Part shown: piece after piece, positions 43,722-52,887 of the stretch
How positions within the stretch are numbered: position 1 is the first letter of the stretch
Layout: each line of letters opens with the position of its first letter
Assembly: GCA_046309815.1 (NCBI GenBank)
Contig: JBKCOJ010000010.1
Span: 1-64,000, forward strand
Direction of reading: 5' to 3'
DNA from: CAITNM01 sp021298215
GTDB lineage: Bacteria > Pseudomonadota > Alphaproteobacteria > Paracaedibacterales > CAITNM01
DNA: 64,000 bases
Made by a program: the position numbers and the translations under genes
Notes under the pieces: generated by a model
Seen by the model: only the letters and a program-made list of their open reading frames with translations
Told to the model about the DNA's origin: nothing
The model's database searches: none

Positions 43722-44467
43722 GTAATCCCCCTTATAAAACAGCGAAACAGTTTGAACATACAGGCATCGTGCATGGCTTTTTTGGACGACAAGGCGGTGT
43801 GAGTAAAGGTATCTACGCAACGCTAAATATCGGGTTTGATAAAGGTGATGACGACGTAAATATTGTTGAAAATAGAAAGCGCATTAGTAATGTAATGGGT
43901 ATTGATCGTATGGTCACCCTTAGGCAAGTGCATAAAGCAGATGTGTTAATTGTGGATGCGTCTACCGAAAATGGCTATCAAAAGGATGCAATGGTTACCA
44001 AAACGCCAGGGCGTTTACTTGCCATTCAAACGGCAGATTGTGCGCCTGTTTTGCTAGTTGATCCTATTGCGCGTGTGGTAGGGGGAATTCACGCTGGATG
44101 GCGTAGTGCAGTAGCTGGTATTATAAAAAACACAATAGAGGCAATGTGTTCATTAGGGGCGAAAAAGGAAAATATTATGGCTGTTATTGGTCCGTGTGTG
44201 CATCAAAAAAGCTATGAAGTAGGACAGGAAGTTTTTGATGAAGCTAACCGTGCTGAATTTTTTATTCCTTCTTCTAAATCTGGACATTATCTTTTTGATT
44301 TAGGTGGGTATGTTCAGCAGGATTTGAAAACTCAAGGCATTAAAGCTATTGAAATACTTCCTTTTGATACGTATGAGCTGGAAGAGGAATATTTTAGTTG
44401 CAGGCGCTCTGCTCATCGAGGAGAGTCTCTTTTTGGTAATCAATTATCAGTGATTGGATTGGCATAA
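43715..44467 (+). CDS. pgeF: Purine nucleoside phosphorylase/laccase-domain protein
   Basis: This 250-residue YfiH/DUF152 protein has the copper/zinc-site motifs VTLRQVHKADVLIVD, LLAIQTADCAPVLLVDP and GGIHAGWRSAVAGI, with a late CRRSAHRGESLFG. Family members have purine nucleoside phosphorylase and deaminase activity, and PgeF corrects peptidoglycan precursor errors in E. coli. It overlaps the MidA gene by seven bases (AGAGG upstream), third in lgt-midA-pgeF. Confidence 0.92.
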   Translation: MVGNPPYKTAKQFEHTGIVHGFFGRQGGVSKGIYATLNIGFDKGDDDVNIVENRKRISNVMGIDRMVTLRQVHKADVLIVDASTENGYQKDAMVTKTPGRLLAIQTADCAPVLLVDPIARVVGGIHAGWRSAVAGIIKNTIEAMCSLGAKKENIMAVIGPCVHQKSYEVGQEVFDEANRAEFFIPSSKSGHYLFDLGGYVQQDLKTQGIKAIEILPFDTYELEEEYFSCRRSAHRGESLFGNQLSVIGLA

Positions 44468-44573
44468 GATTTTAATGTCAGAGATGATTTCCGCAGCTAA
44501 AACTTGATAATACATTGAAATTCGAAACATAATATTATATATTCCTCATTTGCATTAATTAACTGATAATATT

Positions 44574-45521
44574 GTGTTATTCAAAGCTATAGTGTTGCTT
44601 TTCTTTTCTTCATCTTTTTATCTGTGTTCCTCAACAAAATGGGGGTACGCGCCAGAAGAAGATGATCACGATAAGGCAATTGCTGGAATTATTGATACTG
44701 CTGGTTACACAGAGAAGAAAAGTTCAAGAATAGGGCTGCAAACATTACAAGAAATTGTAGAAAGAAATGATGCTGATTTTGATGAAATTATCACTTTACT
44801 AATTGAATATCGGGAAAACGCGGAAGATCTCTTAGATTATATTTTTGATCAAAGGGTCGATATAAATACAAGAATAGACATCGTCAAATATCTTTTAAAT
44901 GATTTTGCTTTTAAAAAATATTCTATGAAAATCGGAGATGCCAGTTTAGTGCTATTAGAAGAGCGGATAATAAGAGGGCAAACGAAAGCGGAAATTGCTG
45001 AGGCAATTTTGAGCAAAGCCCACATGGTTGAGTATCACGAGAGAGTAGCTCGGAATGGGGTGGATTTTATTAAAAATGCATCAGTTAACAGTGAAACAAA
45101 AGCACTCTTAACTCTGGAGATTTTTCTTAGTAGAAATCTAGGCAATTACCACCCAATTGCTGAACGAAAGACGCTTGATAGTTGGGAAAAGCTTTTGATT
45201 GAAGGAGATCTTTCAGAAAAGTTGGACGTTGATGATTGGCAAGGAGCTCCTGAATCTAGAGAGTTATTTGAACTTCGAAAATCAGTTTTTTCTTTAACAA
45301 AAGAAGTAATAGCAGATAATATTTTGAAAAATCCGTTGTTAGAAACATACCATGAAAAAGCTTTGGGGCACGCTAGTGAGAAACAAGTGAAGGCTTATAA
45401 AGCAAAGAAAAGAGATTTAGCCTACAAACAAGCTTTAGGGAAAGCGGCTCTGAAAAGAAAAAAAGAAGAACAAAATGGAATCAAAAGAGTGAGAAGAGTT
45501 CCAAGAAAATTAGACTGCTGA
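44574..45521 (+). CDS. Secreted helical-repeat protein A
   Basis: The 315-residue product from GTG 44574 has a signal peptide (VLLFFSSSFYLCSS). The mature body is nearly all helix. A degenerate motif, roughly I(L/F)xxxxLxxYHxxA, recurs in AILSKAHMVEYHERVA, EIFLSRNLGNYHPIAE and NILKNPLLETYHEKAL. The C-terminal 50 residues are very basic and helical (KAYKAKKRDLAYK; KRVRRVPRK). The next gene starts 8 bases later and shares the motif. I recognise no named family; an alpha-solenoid scaffold is likely. Confidence 0.6.
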   Translation: MLFKAIVLLFFSSSFYLCSSTKWGYAPEEDDHDKAIAGIIDTAGYTEKKSSRIGLQTLQEIVERNDADFDEIITLLIEYRENAEDLLDYIFDQRVDINTRIDIVKYLLNDFAFKKYSMKIGDASLVLLEERIIRGQTKAEIAEAILSKAHMVEYHERVARNGVDFIKNASVNSETKALLTLEIFLSRNLGNYHPIAERKTLDSWEKLLIEGDLSEKLDVDDWQGAPESRELFELRKSVFSLTKEVIADNILKNPLLETYHEKALGHASEKQVKAYKAKKRDLAYKQALGKAALKRKKEEQNGIKRVRRVPRKLDC

Positions 45522-45528
45522 TATTCCC

Positions 45529-46299
45529 ATGCGAACAATTCTTTTAAATAGTCTTTGTTTGTATTTTCTCTTGAATGCCTTCTGTTTAGCGATGGAAGGG
45601 CCAGTTCATCATCCAGATTATTATGCAAGGATTACTGGTTATATTTTGGCTGATCAACATTTAGCGGTACATCATCATAAAAATGCAGTGCAAGCAATGG
45701 GTTACATTGAGGATTCAAGAGTTTCTCCGAGCATCAAAGCAAGTCTTATTAATCAGATTTTTCTTAAAAGTGAACTTGAAAAATTCCAGATGCCCGCAGC
45801 ATCTGTGGGAATTACTCTTCTAGAGCAAGGAGTACTTGATAATCGTGATAAAGCAATGCTGGCATTACACTTTTTTACAAAGAGATCTTTAAAAAAATAT
45901 TATCAGCACGAGGTTGCTATAAAGGCGTGGAAAGAATTTTCATCTGATCTAAGCACATACTCTTCAATTTCTCTGGCAAAAGAAGTTATTGCTAGTACCA
46001 TTTTAGAAAACGATAAATTTCGAAAGCATTATGAGCATGCCATTTTAGTTTGGAAAAATCTTAATTTGCACTCACGGGGATTTATGATTTGTAACATTTT
46101 GATAAACGATGATTTAGTTGCATACCATTCAGAAGCAGAGAAAACTCTTAGGCGTTTTTTCGCTGTTGATAGCGATGTGCCTTTTTATACAAAAAAGCGA
46201 TTAGCAGAAATGATAGAAAATACTCGAGGAAAAAGATTGAAAAATGCACGTACGATTGCTGCATCTTATTTAGCCTCTTTGCCTAAGATTAAGATTTAG
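45529..46299 (+). CDS. Secreted helical-repeat protein B
   Basis: The 256-residue product has a signal peptide (MRTILLNSLCLYFLLNAFCLA). It is built from repeats of about 40 residues with the same motif as the upstream protein: YILADQHLAVHHHKNA, QIFLKSELEKFQMPAA, FFTKRSLKKYYQHEVA, TILENDKFRKHYEHAI and ILINDDLVAYHSEAEK. This indicates a five-unit alpha-solenoid. Such folds bind proteins. With the upstream gene it forms a two-gene unit of diverged paralogues of unknown function. Confidence 0.62.
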   Translation: MRTILLNSLCLYFLLNAFCLAMEGPVHHPDYYARITGYILADQHLAVHHHKNAVQAMGYIEDSRVSPSIKASLINQIFLKSELEKFQMPAASVGITLLEQGVLDNRDKAMLALHFFTKRSLKKYYQHEVAIKAWKEFSSDLSTYSSISLAKEVIASTILENDKFRKHYEHAILVWKNLNLHSRGFMICNILINDDLVAYHSEAEKTLRRFFAVDSDVPFYTKKRLAEMIENTRGKRLKNARTIAASYLASLPKIKI

Positions 46300-46571
46300 C
46301 AAGGGTAACAGGCTCTTCTTCTGAGCAAGCATTGAGAGCGGTAAAACGAAAAAGAACTCTTACCGAAAAAGAGGAATGTTCAAATTTTTAAATTCTTGTT
46401 TAGTGTGTATACGCTTAGCTAAGCATGAAGCTAAATAAAAGACTTTATTCATTTGTATTTTTATTAAAATTTTAAATTAATAATTTTTGTTTTTTTATAA
46501 TATTTGATCTCCAATAATAAAATCTTGAATTTAATACTTGTTTTTTTCTATGATGGAATGAGAGTCAAACA

Positions 46572-47411
46572 ATGGAACATCAAATGTCTGAAAATCATAG
46601 TCCTTATATCGTCGTGTTAGGTAATGAAAAAGGCGGAACAGGTAAGTCAACGGCTGCAATGCATATTATCACCTCACTTTTGCGTCAAGGATACAAGGTT
46701 GGAAGTATTGATGTGGACGCGCGGCAAGGAACGCTTTCTCGTTATGTAGAAAATAGGCGCTTACGCAGTGAAGCAAATCCTAGTGAGCACCTGCCTTTGC
46801 CCGAGCATTATCCCGTTTTTCGTTCGGAAAAATCTATTGTCGAAGAAGCGCAGGCAGAGGATGAAAAAAATTTCAAGGAAGCTCTGGAAAAATTAAAGAA
46901 TAATGATTATATCGTGGTTGATACTCCGGGAAGTGATATGTATTTGTCGCGCTTGGCTCATAGTTTTGCCGATACGCTTATCACTCCTTTAAATGATAGT
47001 TTTATTGATTTGGATATGTTAGCACGCTTAAACCCAGAAACAATGGAAATTGTTCGTCCAAGCACTTATTCAGAAATGGTGTGGGAGCAAAAAAAGCAAC
47101 GAGCGATACGTGGTGATCGTCGCGCTATTGACTGGATTGTACTGCGTAACCGTTTGAATGCGGTTAATTCGCGTAACAAAGAAGAAATGCGTAAAGCGCT
47201 AGAAACACTCTCAAAGCGTATAGGGTTTCGCTTGGTAGCAGGATTTGGTGAACGTGTGATTTTCAGGGAGCTTTTTTTAAATGGCATTACCCTGCTTGAT
47301 TTGCGCGAAGCAAGAATAGCGATGAATATATCCCATGTTGCTGCTCGCCAAGAGTTAAATCAGCTGCTAGAAATGATCCAGATTCCGAAACAAACAAAGA
47401 AAGTGGCCTAA
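46572..47411 (+). CDS. mipZ: Division-plane positioning ATPase MipZ
   Basis: The 279-residue ParA/MinD-type ATPase has the deviant Walker A motif in VVLGNEKGGTGKSTAAMHI, the SIDVDARQGTLSRY segment and YIVVDTPGSD as Walker B. The long insert with NRRLRSE and the C-terminal DWIVLRNRLNAVNSRNK segment are typical of MipZ, not chromosomal ParA. MipZ forms polar gradients with ParB and inhibits FtsZ away from midcell in alphaproteobacteria. ATG 46584 is an alternative start. It overlaps galU by one base. Confidence 0.9.
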   Translation: MEHQMSENHSPYIVVLGNEKGGTGKSTAAMHIITSLLRQGYKVGSIDVDARQGTLSRYVENRRLRSEANPSEHLPLPEHYPVFRSEKSIVEEAQAEDEKNFKEALEKLKNNDYIVVDTPGSDMYLSRLAHSFADTLITPLNDSFIDLDMLARLNPETMEIVRPSTYSEMVWEQKKQRAIRGDRRAIDWIVLRNRLNAVNSRNKEEMRKALETLSKRIGFRLVAGFGERVIFRELFLNGITLLDLREARIAMNISHVAARQELNQLLEMIQIPKQTKKVA

Positions 47412-48289
47412 TGATTAAAACTGCTGTTTTCCCCGTAGCTGGTCTTGGAAGCCGATTTTTACCGGCAACCAAAGCTATTCCAAAAGAAATGTTGGTGGTT
47501 GTTGATAAGCCACTTATCCAGTATGCAGTCGAAGAAGCAAAAGCAGCAGGGATTGAAAAATTTATTTTCATTACGTCTCAAGGAAAAGAGGCAATAGAAG
47601 ATCATTTCGATAGCCACAGTGGGCTTGAGTCAATTTTACACGCTCGCGGAAAAAATGAAGACTTGGCAAAAATTCGCTCCATTCGTATTCCAGAAGGGCA
47701 AGCCCTGTTTGTGCGTCAGCATGAACCGTTAGGCTTAGGACATGCCGTATGGTGCGCGCGTCATTTTATTCAAGAAGATGCCTTTGCGCTGTTATTGGCA
47801 GACGATTTAATCCAGGCGAAAGTACCGTGTTTAAAACAAATGGTTGAGTCTTATAGTAAAGATGATGGCAACATGGTGGCGGTTATTGATGTTCCAAAAA
47901 ATGAAGTGAATCGTTATGGTGTGCTGGATATAGGATCCCAAACGAATGCAAAAGTAAGTGCGAAGGCGGTGGTTGAAAAGCCAGATATTTCGGTTGCACC
48001 TTCAACTACGGCAATTATAGGTCGTTATATTTTAAGTACCTCAATCTTTGAGCCTCTTGGTTTCAAAAAAGCTGGAGCAGGTGGAGAAATTCAGTTAACC
48101 GATGGACTGCAGTCTATGCTAAAGGCAAATACGCCGTTGACAGGATTTCGCTTTCAAGGTGAGCGCTATGATTGCGGCACAAAAATAGGCTGGCTGCAGG
48201 CTAACCTTGCTCTGGCAGCAAGTGACCCAGAAGTTCGCCCGCACTTAGAGTCTGTGCTTCCGACGCTTAAAATGCCTTTATCGGCTTAG
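47411..48289 (+). CDS. galU: UTP--glucose-1-phosphate uridylyltransferase
   Basis: A 292-residue nucleotidyltransferase with the N-terminal AVFPVAGLGSRFLPATKAIP and KEMLVVVDKPLIQYAVEEA. FALLLADDLI and AVVEKPDISVAPS follow. It makes UDP-glucose for polysaccharide and core oligosaccharide synthesis. It starts within the mipZ stop (TAATG), so the two are coupled. The phosphomannomutase/phosphoglucomutase at 49159 probably supplies its glucose-1-phosphate. Confidence 0.94.
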   Translation: MIKTAVFPVAGLGSRFLPATKAIPKEMLVVVDKPLIQYAVEEAKAAGIEKFIFITSQGKEAIEDHFDSHSGLESILHARGKNEDLAKIRSIRIPEGQALFVRQHEPLGLGHAVWCARHFIQEDAFALLLADDLIQAKVPCLKQMVESYSKDDGNMVAVIDVPKNEVNRYGVLDIGSQTNAKVSAKAVVEKPDISVAPSTTAIIGRYILSTSIFEPLGFKKAGAGGEIQLTDGLQSMLKANTPLTGFRFQGERYDCGTKIGWLQANLALAASDPEVRPHLESVLPTLKMPLSA

Positions 48290-48299
48290 AATTCTTATT

Positions 48300-48680
48300 T
48301 CAGCCTAAATCTGTTTGCAATAAAGTTGTGACAGATCGAATTTGCTTGGCTAAAGATGCTTCTTCTTCCGGACTTAGGTATTTCACAAGATCTTTGATAA
48401 ATCTTTCATGCGGGGTGCTTGTCGTGATAATGATTTTTTGCCTCTTCTGATTATAGAGTAGATGCAGAAGATATGTTGCGACTGCACCACTAATTTCTGG
48501 GCCTTCAAAATGAAAATCTTCACTGTAAAGGTCATCAATGATGACGACATTGTACGGATTAAGTTGTCTTGTATGATATGCTGGCATGCGGCCTAAAGGT
48601 GAAATACAAAAATTATGATCATCCAGATATTGATACATTGCTCCCGCTTTTAAAAAGAGCACTCTTTTTTTGGCTTTCAA
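48300..48680 (-). CDS. C-terminal part of a split P-loop ATPase (Walker B half)
   Basis: The 126-residue frame starts at TTG 48680, overlapping the TGA stop of the upstream frame as TTGA. It contains a Walker B motif (VVIIDDL, residues 45-51) followed by a sensor-1-like KIIITTSTP. These features are missing from the upstream frame, which has Walker A only. The halves together resemble one AAA+/DnaC-like ATPase. The split could be a frameshift, a sequencing error, a programmed -1 shift or two coupled polypeptides. Confidence 0.6.
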   Translation of the reverse strand: MKAKKRVLFLKAGAMYQYLDDHNFCISPLGRMPAYHTRQLNPYNVVIIDDLYSEDFHFEGPEISGAVATYLLHLLYNQKRQKIIITTSTPHERFIKDLVKYLSPEEEASLAKQIRSVTTLLQTDLG

Positions 48681-49066
48681 AAAGAAAAAGCGGCCTCTCT
48701 TGCTAGATGTGTTTTCCCACTGCCTTCGGGGCCATGTAAATAGAGTAATTGTGATCCATTATTTGTAAAAGGTTGACGCGTAAATTTTTGAAAAATCTCC
48801 AGAACCTTTTTATCTTTAAAATGCTGCGTTACGGAATTTTTGAAGCGTTTTTCTTCTAAAGTATCACCGTCAATTCCGCCAAGAAACCTCGTGCGCAATG
48901 AAATATTTCGTGTTGTTTGAGCAATAGGACGCTTGACAAAATCTACACCAAGACGTGGCAATAGATGAAGAGAGGCTCCATATATTTGATAGCAAAATAA
49001 GAAAAATAGACTAAGCTTAAGAAATATGCTTTTTGACAATGATCTTGGTGGGTTTGTAGATTTCAT
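48677..49066 (-). CDS. N-terminal part of a split P-loop ATPase, with signal peptide
   Basis: The 129-residue frame has AGGAG before its ATG. It begins with an export-like hydrophobic segment (FLKLSLFFLFCYQIYGA). It ends just after the Walker A motif LYLHGPEGSGKTHLA (residues 112-119 for GPEGSGKT). The T-rich slippery run TTTTTCTTTTTGA covers the stop, where a -1 step continues into the Walker B frame. A P-loop ATPase behind a signal peptide is odd in itself. No close family can be named. Confidence 0.6.
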   Translation of the reverse strand: MKSTNPPRSLSKSIFLKLSLFFLFCYQIYGASLHLLPRLGVDFVKRPIAQTTRNISLRTRFLGGIDGDTLEEKRFKNSVTQHFKDKKVLEIFQKFTRQPFTNNGSQLLYLHGPEGSGKTHLAREAAFSF

Positions 49067-49158
49067 ATAAACTCCTAAGTATTATTTTGTTTGGCTTGCT
49101 TTTATTTATTGTTGGTAAGTCGTTGAAAAATTGTATCAAGAATGAAAGAAATTTTACA

Positions 49159-50508
49159 ATGCATACTCCAAATCCTGTCATTTTGCGCGAGTACGATATT
49201 CGGGGAACCTATGGAAAAACGCTTTTTGAGACGGATGCGACGTGGCTAGGAGAGCGTTTTGGTAGTTTTCTATTTGCTAGTGGTGGCAGAAAAATTGTGC
49301 TTTGTCGCGATGGGCGTGAAAGTTCTCCAGCAATTCAGAAAGCTTTAAGTAAGGCATTAATAAATTGTGGTTTAGAAGTACTGGATATTGGGGTTGGACC
49401 CACACCAATGAGCTATTTTGCAGGGTATGAGTTGAACGCAGATGCGACCTTAATGATTACGGGATCTCATAATCCCAAAGATGATAATGGTATCAAAATC
49501 ACGATAAATAATAAGCCCTTTTTTGGTGAGCAAATTCAACATCTTTTGCAGCAAGCCCCCCTAGAAAATACCGGTGGTTGTTATACTGAACGTTTAGATA
49601 TTTTTGATGCGTATGTGAAGCGTGTGTTGAAGATTCATCAGTTTAAAAGGCCTTTAAGAATTGCGTGGGATGCTGGAAATGGGGTGGCGGGGCCAGCTGT
49701 TGAAGCATTTTGTAAAGAGTTACCTGAGCATTTTCATGTTCCTTTATTTACACAAATTGATGGCACTTTCCCGAATCATCATCCTGATCCGAGTGTTCCT
49801 AAAAACTTAAAAAGTCTTATTCAAGCAGTGGAAGAAAATGCTTGCGATATAGGTTTTGCCTTTGATGGAGATGCTGATCGCATCGGTGTGGTTGATGCAA
49901 ATGGCCGAATTATTGCGGGCGATGAACTGGTTGCTATTTTGGCAAAAGCTATTCTTCAAGAGGTAAAAGGTGGGACGATTATTGCGGATGTGAAATGTAG
50001 TAATCATACGTTTCAAGCTATTACACACGCGGGTGGAAAAGCAGTGATGGAGCGTACTGGACACTCATGGATTAAGCAAGCAATGGCGAAAGAAAGTGCT
50101 ATTTTTGCAGGTGAAATGAGTGGGCATATGTTTTTTAAACACAATTATTATGGTTTTGATGACGGATTATACGCAGCGGTTTTTTTACTAAATTACGTTC
50201 AAACCTTGCCGGAGAACTTTTCAAATTTTGTGGCTAAACTCCCTAAAACATATAGTACGCCGGAGATTCGTCTTGAATGTTCTGAAGAAGAAAAATTTAA
50301 AATCATTGATGATTTGAAAAGTAAGCTTAACCAAGCAGGAAAAATTTTTAATGATCTTGATGGTGTAAGAGTTGTCGAATCAAAAGGGTGGTGGTTAGTG
50401 CGTGCTTCTAATACGCAAAATGCGCTTATCGTGCGCGCTGAAGGTGATACAGAGAACGATTTACAAGTAATACTTAACGAGCTTAAATCTTTTGGAATAC
50501 AAATATGA
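49159..50508 (+). CDS. Phosphomannomutase/phosphoglucomutase
   Basis: ATG 49159 gives 449 residues starting MHTPNPVILREYDIRG, the normal start; the frame from 49087 adds a spurious hydrophobic lead. The catalytic phosphoserine is in the LMITGSHNPKDDNGIK stretch, the magnesium-binding loop is FAFDGDADRIGVVD, and the sugar-binding loop is FAGEMSGHMFF. It is the bifunctional PMM/PGM (AlgC/ManB) type supplying mannose-1-P or glucose-1-P for surface polysaccharides. It is close to galU. Confidence 0.92.
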   Translation: MHTPNPVILREYDIRGTYGKTLFETDATWLGERFGSFLFASGGRKIVLCRDGRESSPAIQKALSKALINCGLEVLDIGVGPTPMSYFAGYELNADATLMITGSHNPKDDNGIKITINNKPFFGEQIQHLLQQAPLENTGGCYTERLDIFDAYVKRVLKIHQFKRPLRIAWDAGNGVAGPAVEAFCKELPEHFHVPLFTQIDGTFPNHHPDPSVPKNLKSLIQAVEENACDIGFAFDGDADRIGVVDANGRIIAGDELVAILAKAILQEVKGGTIIADVKCSNHTFQAITHAGGKAVMERTGHSWIKQAMAKESAIFAGEMSGHMFFKHNYYGFDDGLYAAVFLLNYVQTLPENFSNFVAKLPKTYSTPEIRLECSEEEKFKIIDDLKSKLNQAGKIFNDLDGVRVVESKGWWLVRASNTQNALIVRAEGDTENDLQVILNELKSFGIQI

Positions 50509-50916
50509 TTAATGTGTGGTTGGTTGTTCCATGGAAAGGCCAGCCCAAAAATCTTCCATTGCTTTTAGATTCGTTATTGTTTTCTCATAAAGATCTTTAT
50601 TGCGCTTTATGATGTACTGGTTAATAAGGGAATGTAAGTTCTCAAAATGCTGTTGCAGTTCTTTTAATCCCTTTTCAAGTTCAGCATTATTTTTATTTTT
50701 TTCAATAGTTTGAGAGATATATCCTTCCATGATATTTGCAAGAGCAATCGATTTATAAACAGCTTTTTCGCCTGTTTCAATACTTGCTGCTAATTTGTAA
50801 CTTCTAAAATGGCGTTCGCTTTCTTGTAATTTCATGTTTATATCTTTAACGATTAGTGCAATCTGTTGATTAACAGCTAGGCCTTGTATAGATGTTTTTT
50901 TATATCGACTGTACAT
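50509..50916 (-). CDS. fliS: Flagellin export chaperone FliS-like
   Basis: The 135-residue helical protein has the FliS layout: YSRYKKTSIQGLAVNQQIAL at the N-terminus, a long amphipathic region, and MEDFWAGLSMEQ near the end. FliS binds the C-terminus of flagellin before export. It lies 13 bases downstream of fliD, the usual fliD-fliS order. Its own sequence is divergent, so context carries part of the call. Confidence 0.72.
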   Translation of the reverse strand: MYSRYKKTSIQGLAVNQQIALIVKDINMKLQESERHFRSYKLAASIETGEKAVYKSIALANIMEGYISQTIEKNKNNAELEKGLKELQQHFENLHSLINQYIIKRNKDLYEKTITNLKAMEDFWAGLSMEQPTTH

Positions 50917-50929
50917 AATCTAAATCCTA

Positions 50930-52807
50930 CTAATGTCTATTATTACTCATCGCCGTCATCATGCTATCTAGTTGTCTTGAAAAATCGGCATAACGTGATT
51001 TCATGGCATCATAACGAGCGGCTTGGGCTATCCATTTTTTTTCTTCTCTGTCCGCTTTTTTTTCAATTTCTTTTACTCTTTTTTCTAGTTTTTCATTCTT
51101 TTTTGTAATTGTTTTAACGGCGGTTTCGAAATCACCACTGGGAGTTAATTCTCCTGTTTTCTTATCTCTGGTCTCCTTTTGGAGACTTTGAGCGCATGAT
51201 CTTGCCGCAGTTAGTGCCAGCCCTTGTGTTGCGGTCATTGAAAAAGTAACTGGACTTTCTTCTGGAACAGGTGCGCCTTTATAGTCAATCGTAATTTTCT
51301 CAAAAATGCTACCTTTTGGTCCAACTAGACGAGAAATTGTTGTTTGTTCTATGTCGCCAGAGTCATGTCCTGCGCATTGAAATCGTGCATAAGATTTCCC
51401 ATCCTTAGTACTAAGGGTGATTTTAATGGGTTTCCCTGCAATTGATGGATCAAGATTCGTTCCAAGATCTGCAACATGAAAATTTGTATTTGTCGTTGTT
51501 GCGTAATTTCCAAATAATTTTCTAACTTTTTCAAAATTATTGGTGATTGCTGATAAGATTTTTTGTTTGTCGGTTATGGTAAAAGTGCCTGTCTGAAAAC
51601 CTGTGGCTGCGGCATCTCTTACGATGCCTATATCTTTACAAGATTTGTAATCACCGTCTTTAGCGCCTAATTTGCTCTCATTGTTACCGCCCACAAACAT
51701 GAAATTGGCAATGGCTGATAACTGTTTATCAAGAGCTCTAATCAGGGGAATACGAAACATCAATGCTTCTGGATCCAGAGGATTATGATCTTCGTCTTCC
51801 ATGAGATTTCTATTTAAAATTTCGCGAATTTCGTTAAAGTGCACGAAAAAGGCCACAATTTTTTCACAAGCTTCGCCTGTATTATTGCTAATGTTAATAT
51901 TAATATCATCGTATGTGCCACTACTATTTTTACTAGGATTCAGAAGTTTAATAGTTACGCCGGGCATTAAATCTTCAACAATGTTTGTATCAAATGTGTA
52001 CTCTTTAGTTACTACGCCATGTGCGCCATCAACAATATCGCATTCTACCTTAGCTTTTAATTTGCCTATGTCTGTGGGATCTGTGCTAATGCCAAAGTAT
52101 GTACTTAAAATTGCAGCATCGTCCACAAAAGTTATAGGTTTTGCAAGTTCACTTCCATTTAATATGAGATAAAACTGATTGCCATTTTGTTTAAAACTAG
52201 CTTGTATATCTGAATTCGAGTTATTAATGGCCGAAGTAATAGAGTAAAGACTGTCCGATGGAGCAATTGTAATAAGCTCACCACCATTTATTTGAAAGCT
52301 TCCGGAAAGGCCTAAAGCTTCAGTGCTAGAGGTAATAGCAATATCATCTAATTTTTTAACAGTGTTAGTGGTGATGCGGGAATCTACCGATGCTATTTGT
52401 AGGACTCGTATCGATATTCCGTTGTTTGTTGCCTGTGCAGCGCTTTGATCAATGGTGACATCCACATACGAGGTTGCTGGTTTTCCAAAGCGTGTGACAG
52501 AAGCTTGGAGGTTTCTAAAACTATTTTCAATGCCTGTGGCATCATCGAGGCGATTACTTAAAGCAATAGCATCAGCTTGTAATGCTTGGACTTTTGCTTG
52601 CAAAGCACTAATAGCTGGGAGAACTTTTGATTTATTTTTATCGATGATCTCGGTTTGTTTTTGTGCAGACGCAAGCGTGGCTTCTTTGATTTTTGTACCA
52701 GTATCCTGCATATCGAGGCCGCCAGTATTCAATCCAATGCGGGTAGGTTTTTTACCGCTTGGATCGACATGTGCTCTTCCCATAGTGACTTCACCGGGCC
52801 CTGGCAT
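50930..52807 (-). CDS. fliD: Flagellar filament cap protein FliD
   Basis: The 625-residue protein has a FliD N-terminal region (LNTGGLDMQDTGTKIKEA, then a coiled coil, SFRNLQASVTRFGKPATSY). The D2/D3-like beta domains follow (ISIRVLQIASVDSRIT; FKQNGNQFYLILNGSELAK). The C-terminal coiled coil contains KTITKKNEKLEKRVKEIEKK. FliD caps the growing filament and needs the flagellar export apparatus. Length is above the common 450-550 residues. No flagellin gene is in the window. Confidence 0.85.
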   Translation of the reverse strand: MPGPGEVTMGRAHVDPSGKKPTRIGLNTGGLDMQDTGTKIKEATLASAQKQTEIIDKNKSKVLPAISALQAKVQALQADAIALSNRLDDATGIENSFRNLQASVTRFGKPATSYVDVTIDQSAAQATNNGISIRVLQIASVDSRITTNTVKKLDDIAITSSTEALGLSGSFQINGGELITIAPSDSLYSITSAINNSNSDIQASFKQNGNQFYLILNGSELAKPITFVDDAAILSTYFGISTDPTDIGKLKAKVECDIVDGAHGVVTKEYTFDTNIVEDLMPGVTIKLLNPSKNSSGTYDDININISNNTGEACEKIVAFFVHFNEIREILNRNLMEDEDHNPLDPEALMFRIPLIRALDKQLSAIANFMFVGGNNESKLGAKDGDYKSCKDIGIVRDAAATGFQTGTFTITDKQKILSAITNNFEKVRKLFGNYATTTNTNFHVADLGTNLDPSIAGKPIKITLSTKDGKSYARFQCAGHDSGDIEQTTISRLVGPKGSIFEKITIDYKGAPVPEESPVTFSMTATQGLALTAARSCAQSLQKETRDKKTGELTPSGDFETAVKTITKKNEKLEKRVKEIEKKADREEKKWIAQAARYDAMKSRYADFSRQLDSMMTAMSNNRH

Positions 52808-52887
52808 TTAGCCACCTCGTGTTACTATATAGTTATATTTTTTTTATACAAGAATCATGCCAGAGGGGAGGACGCAAAATGATTAAA

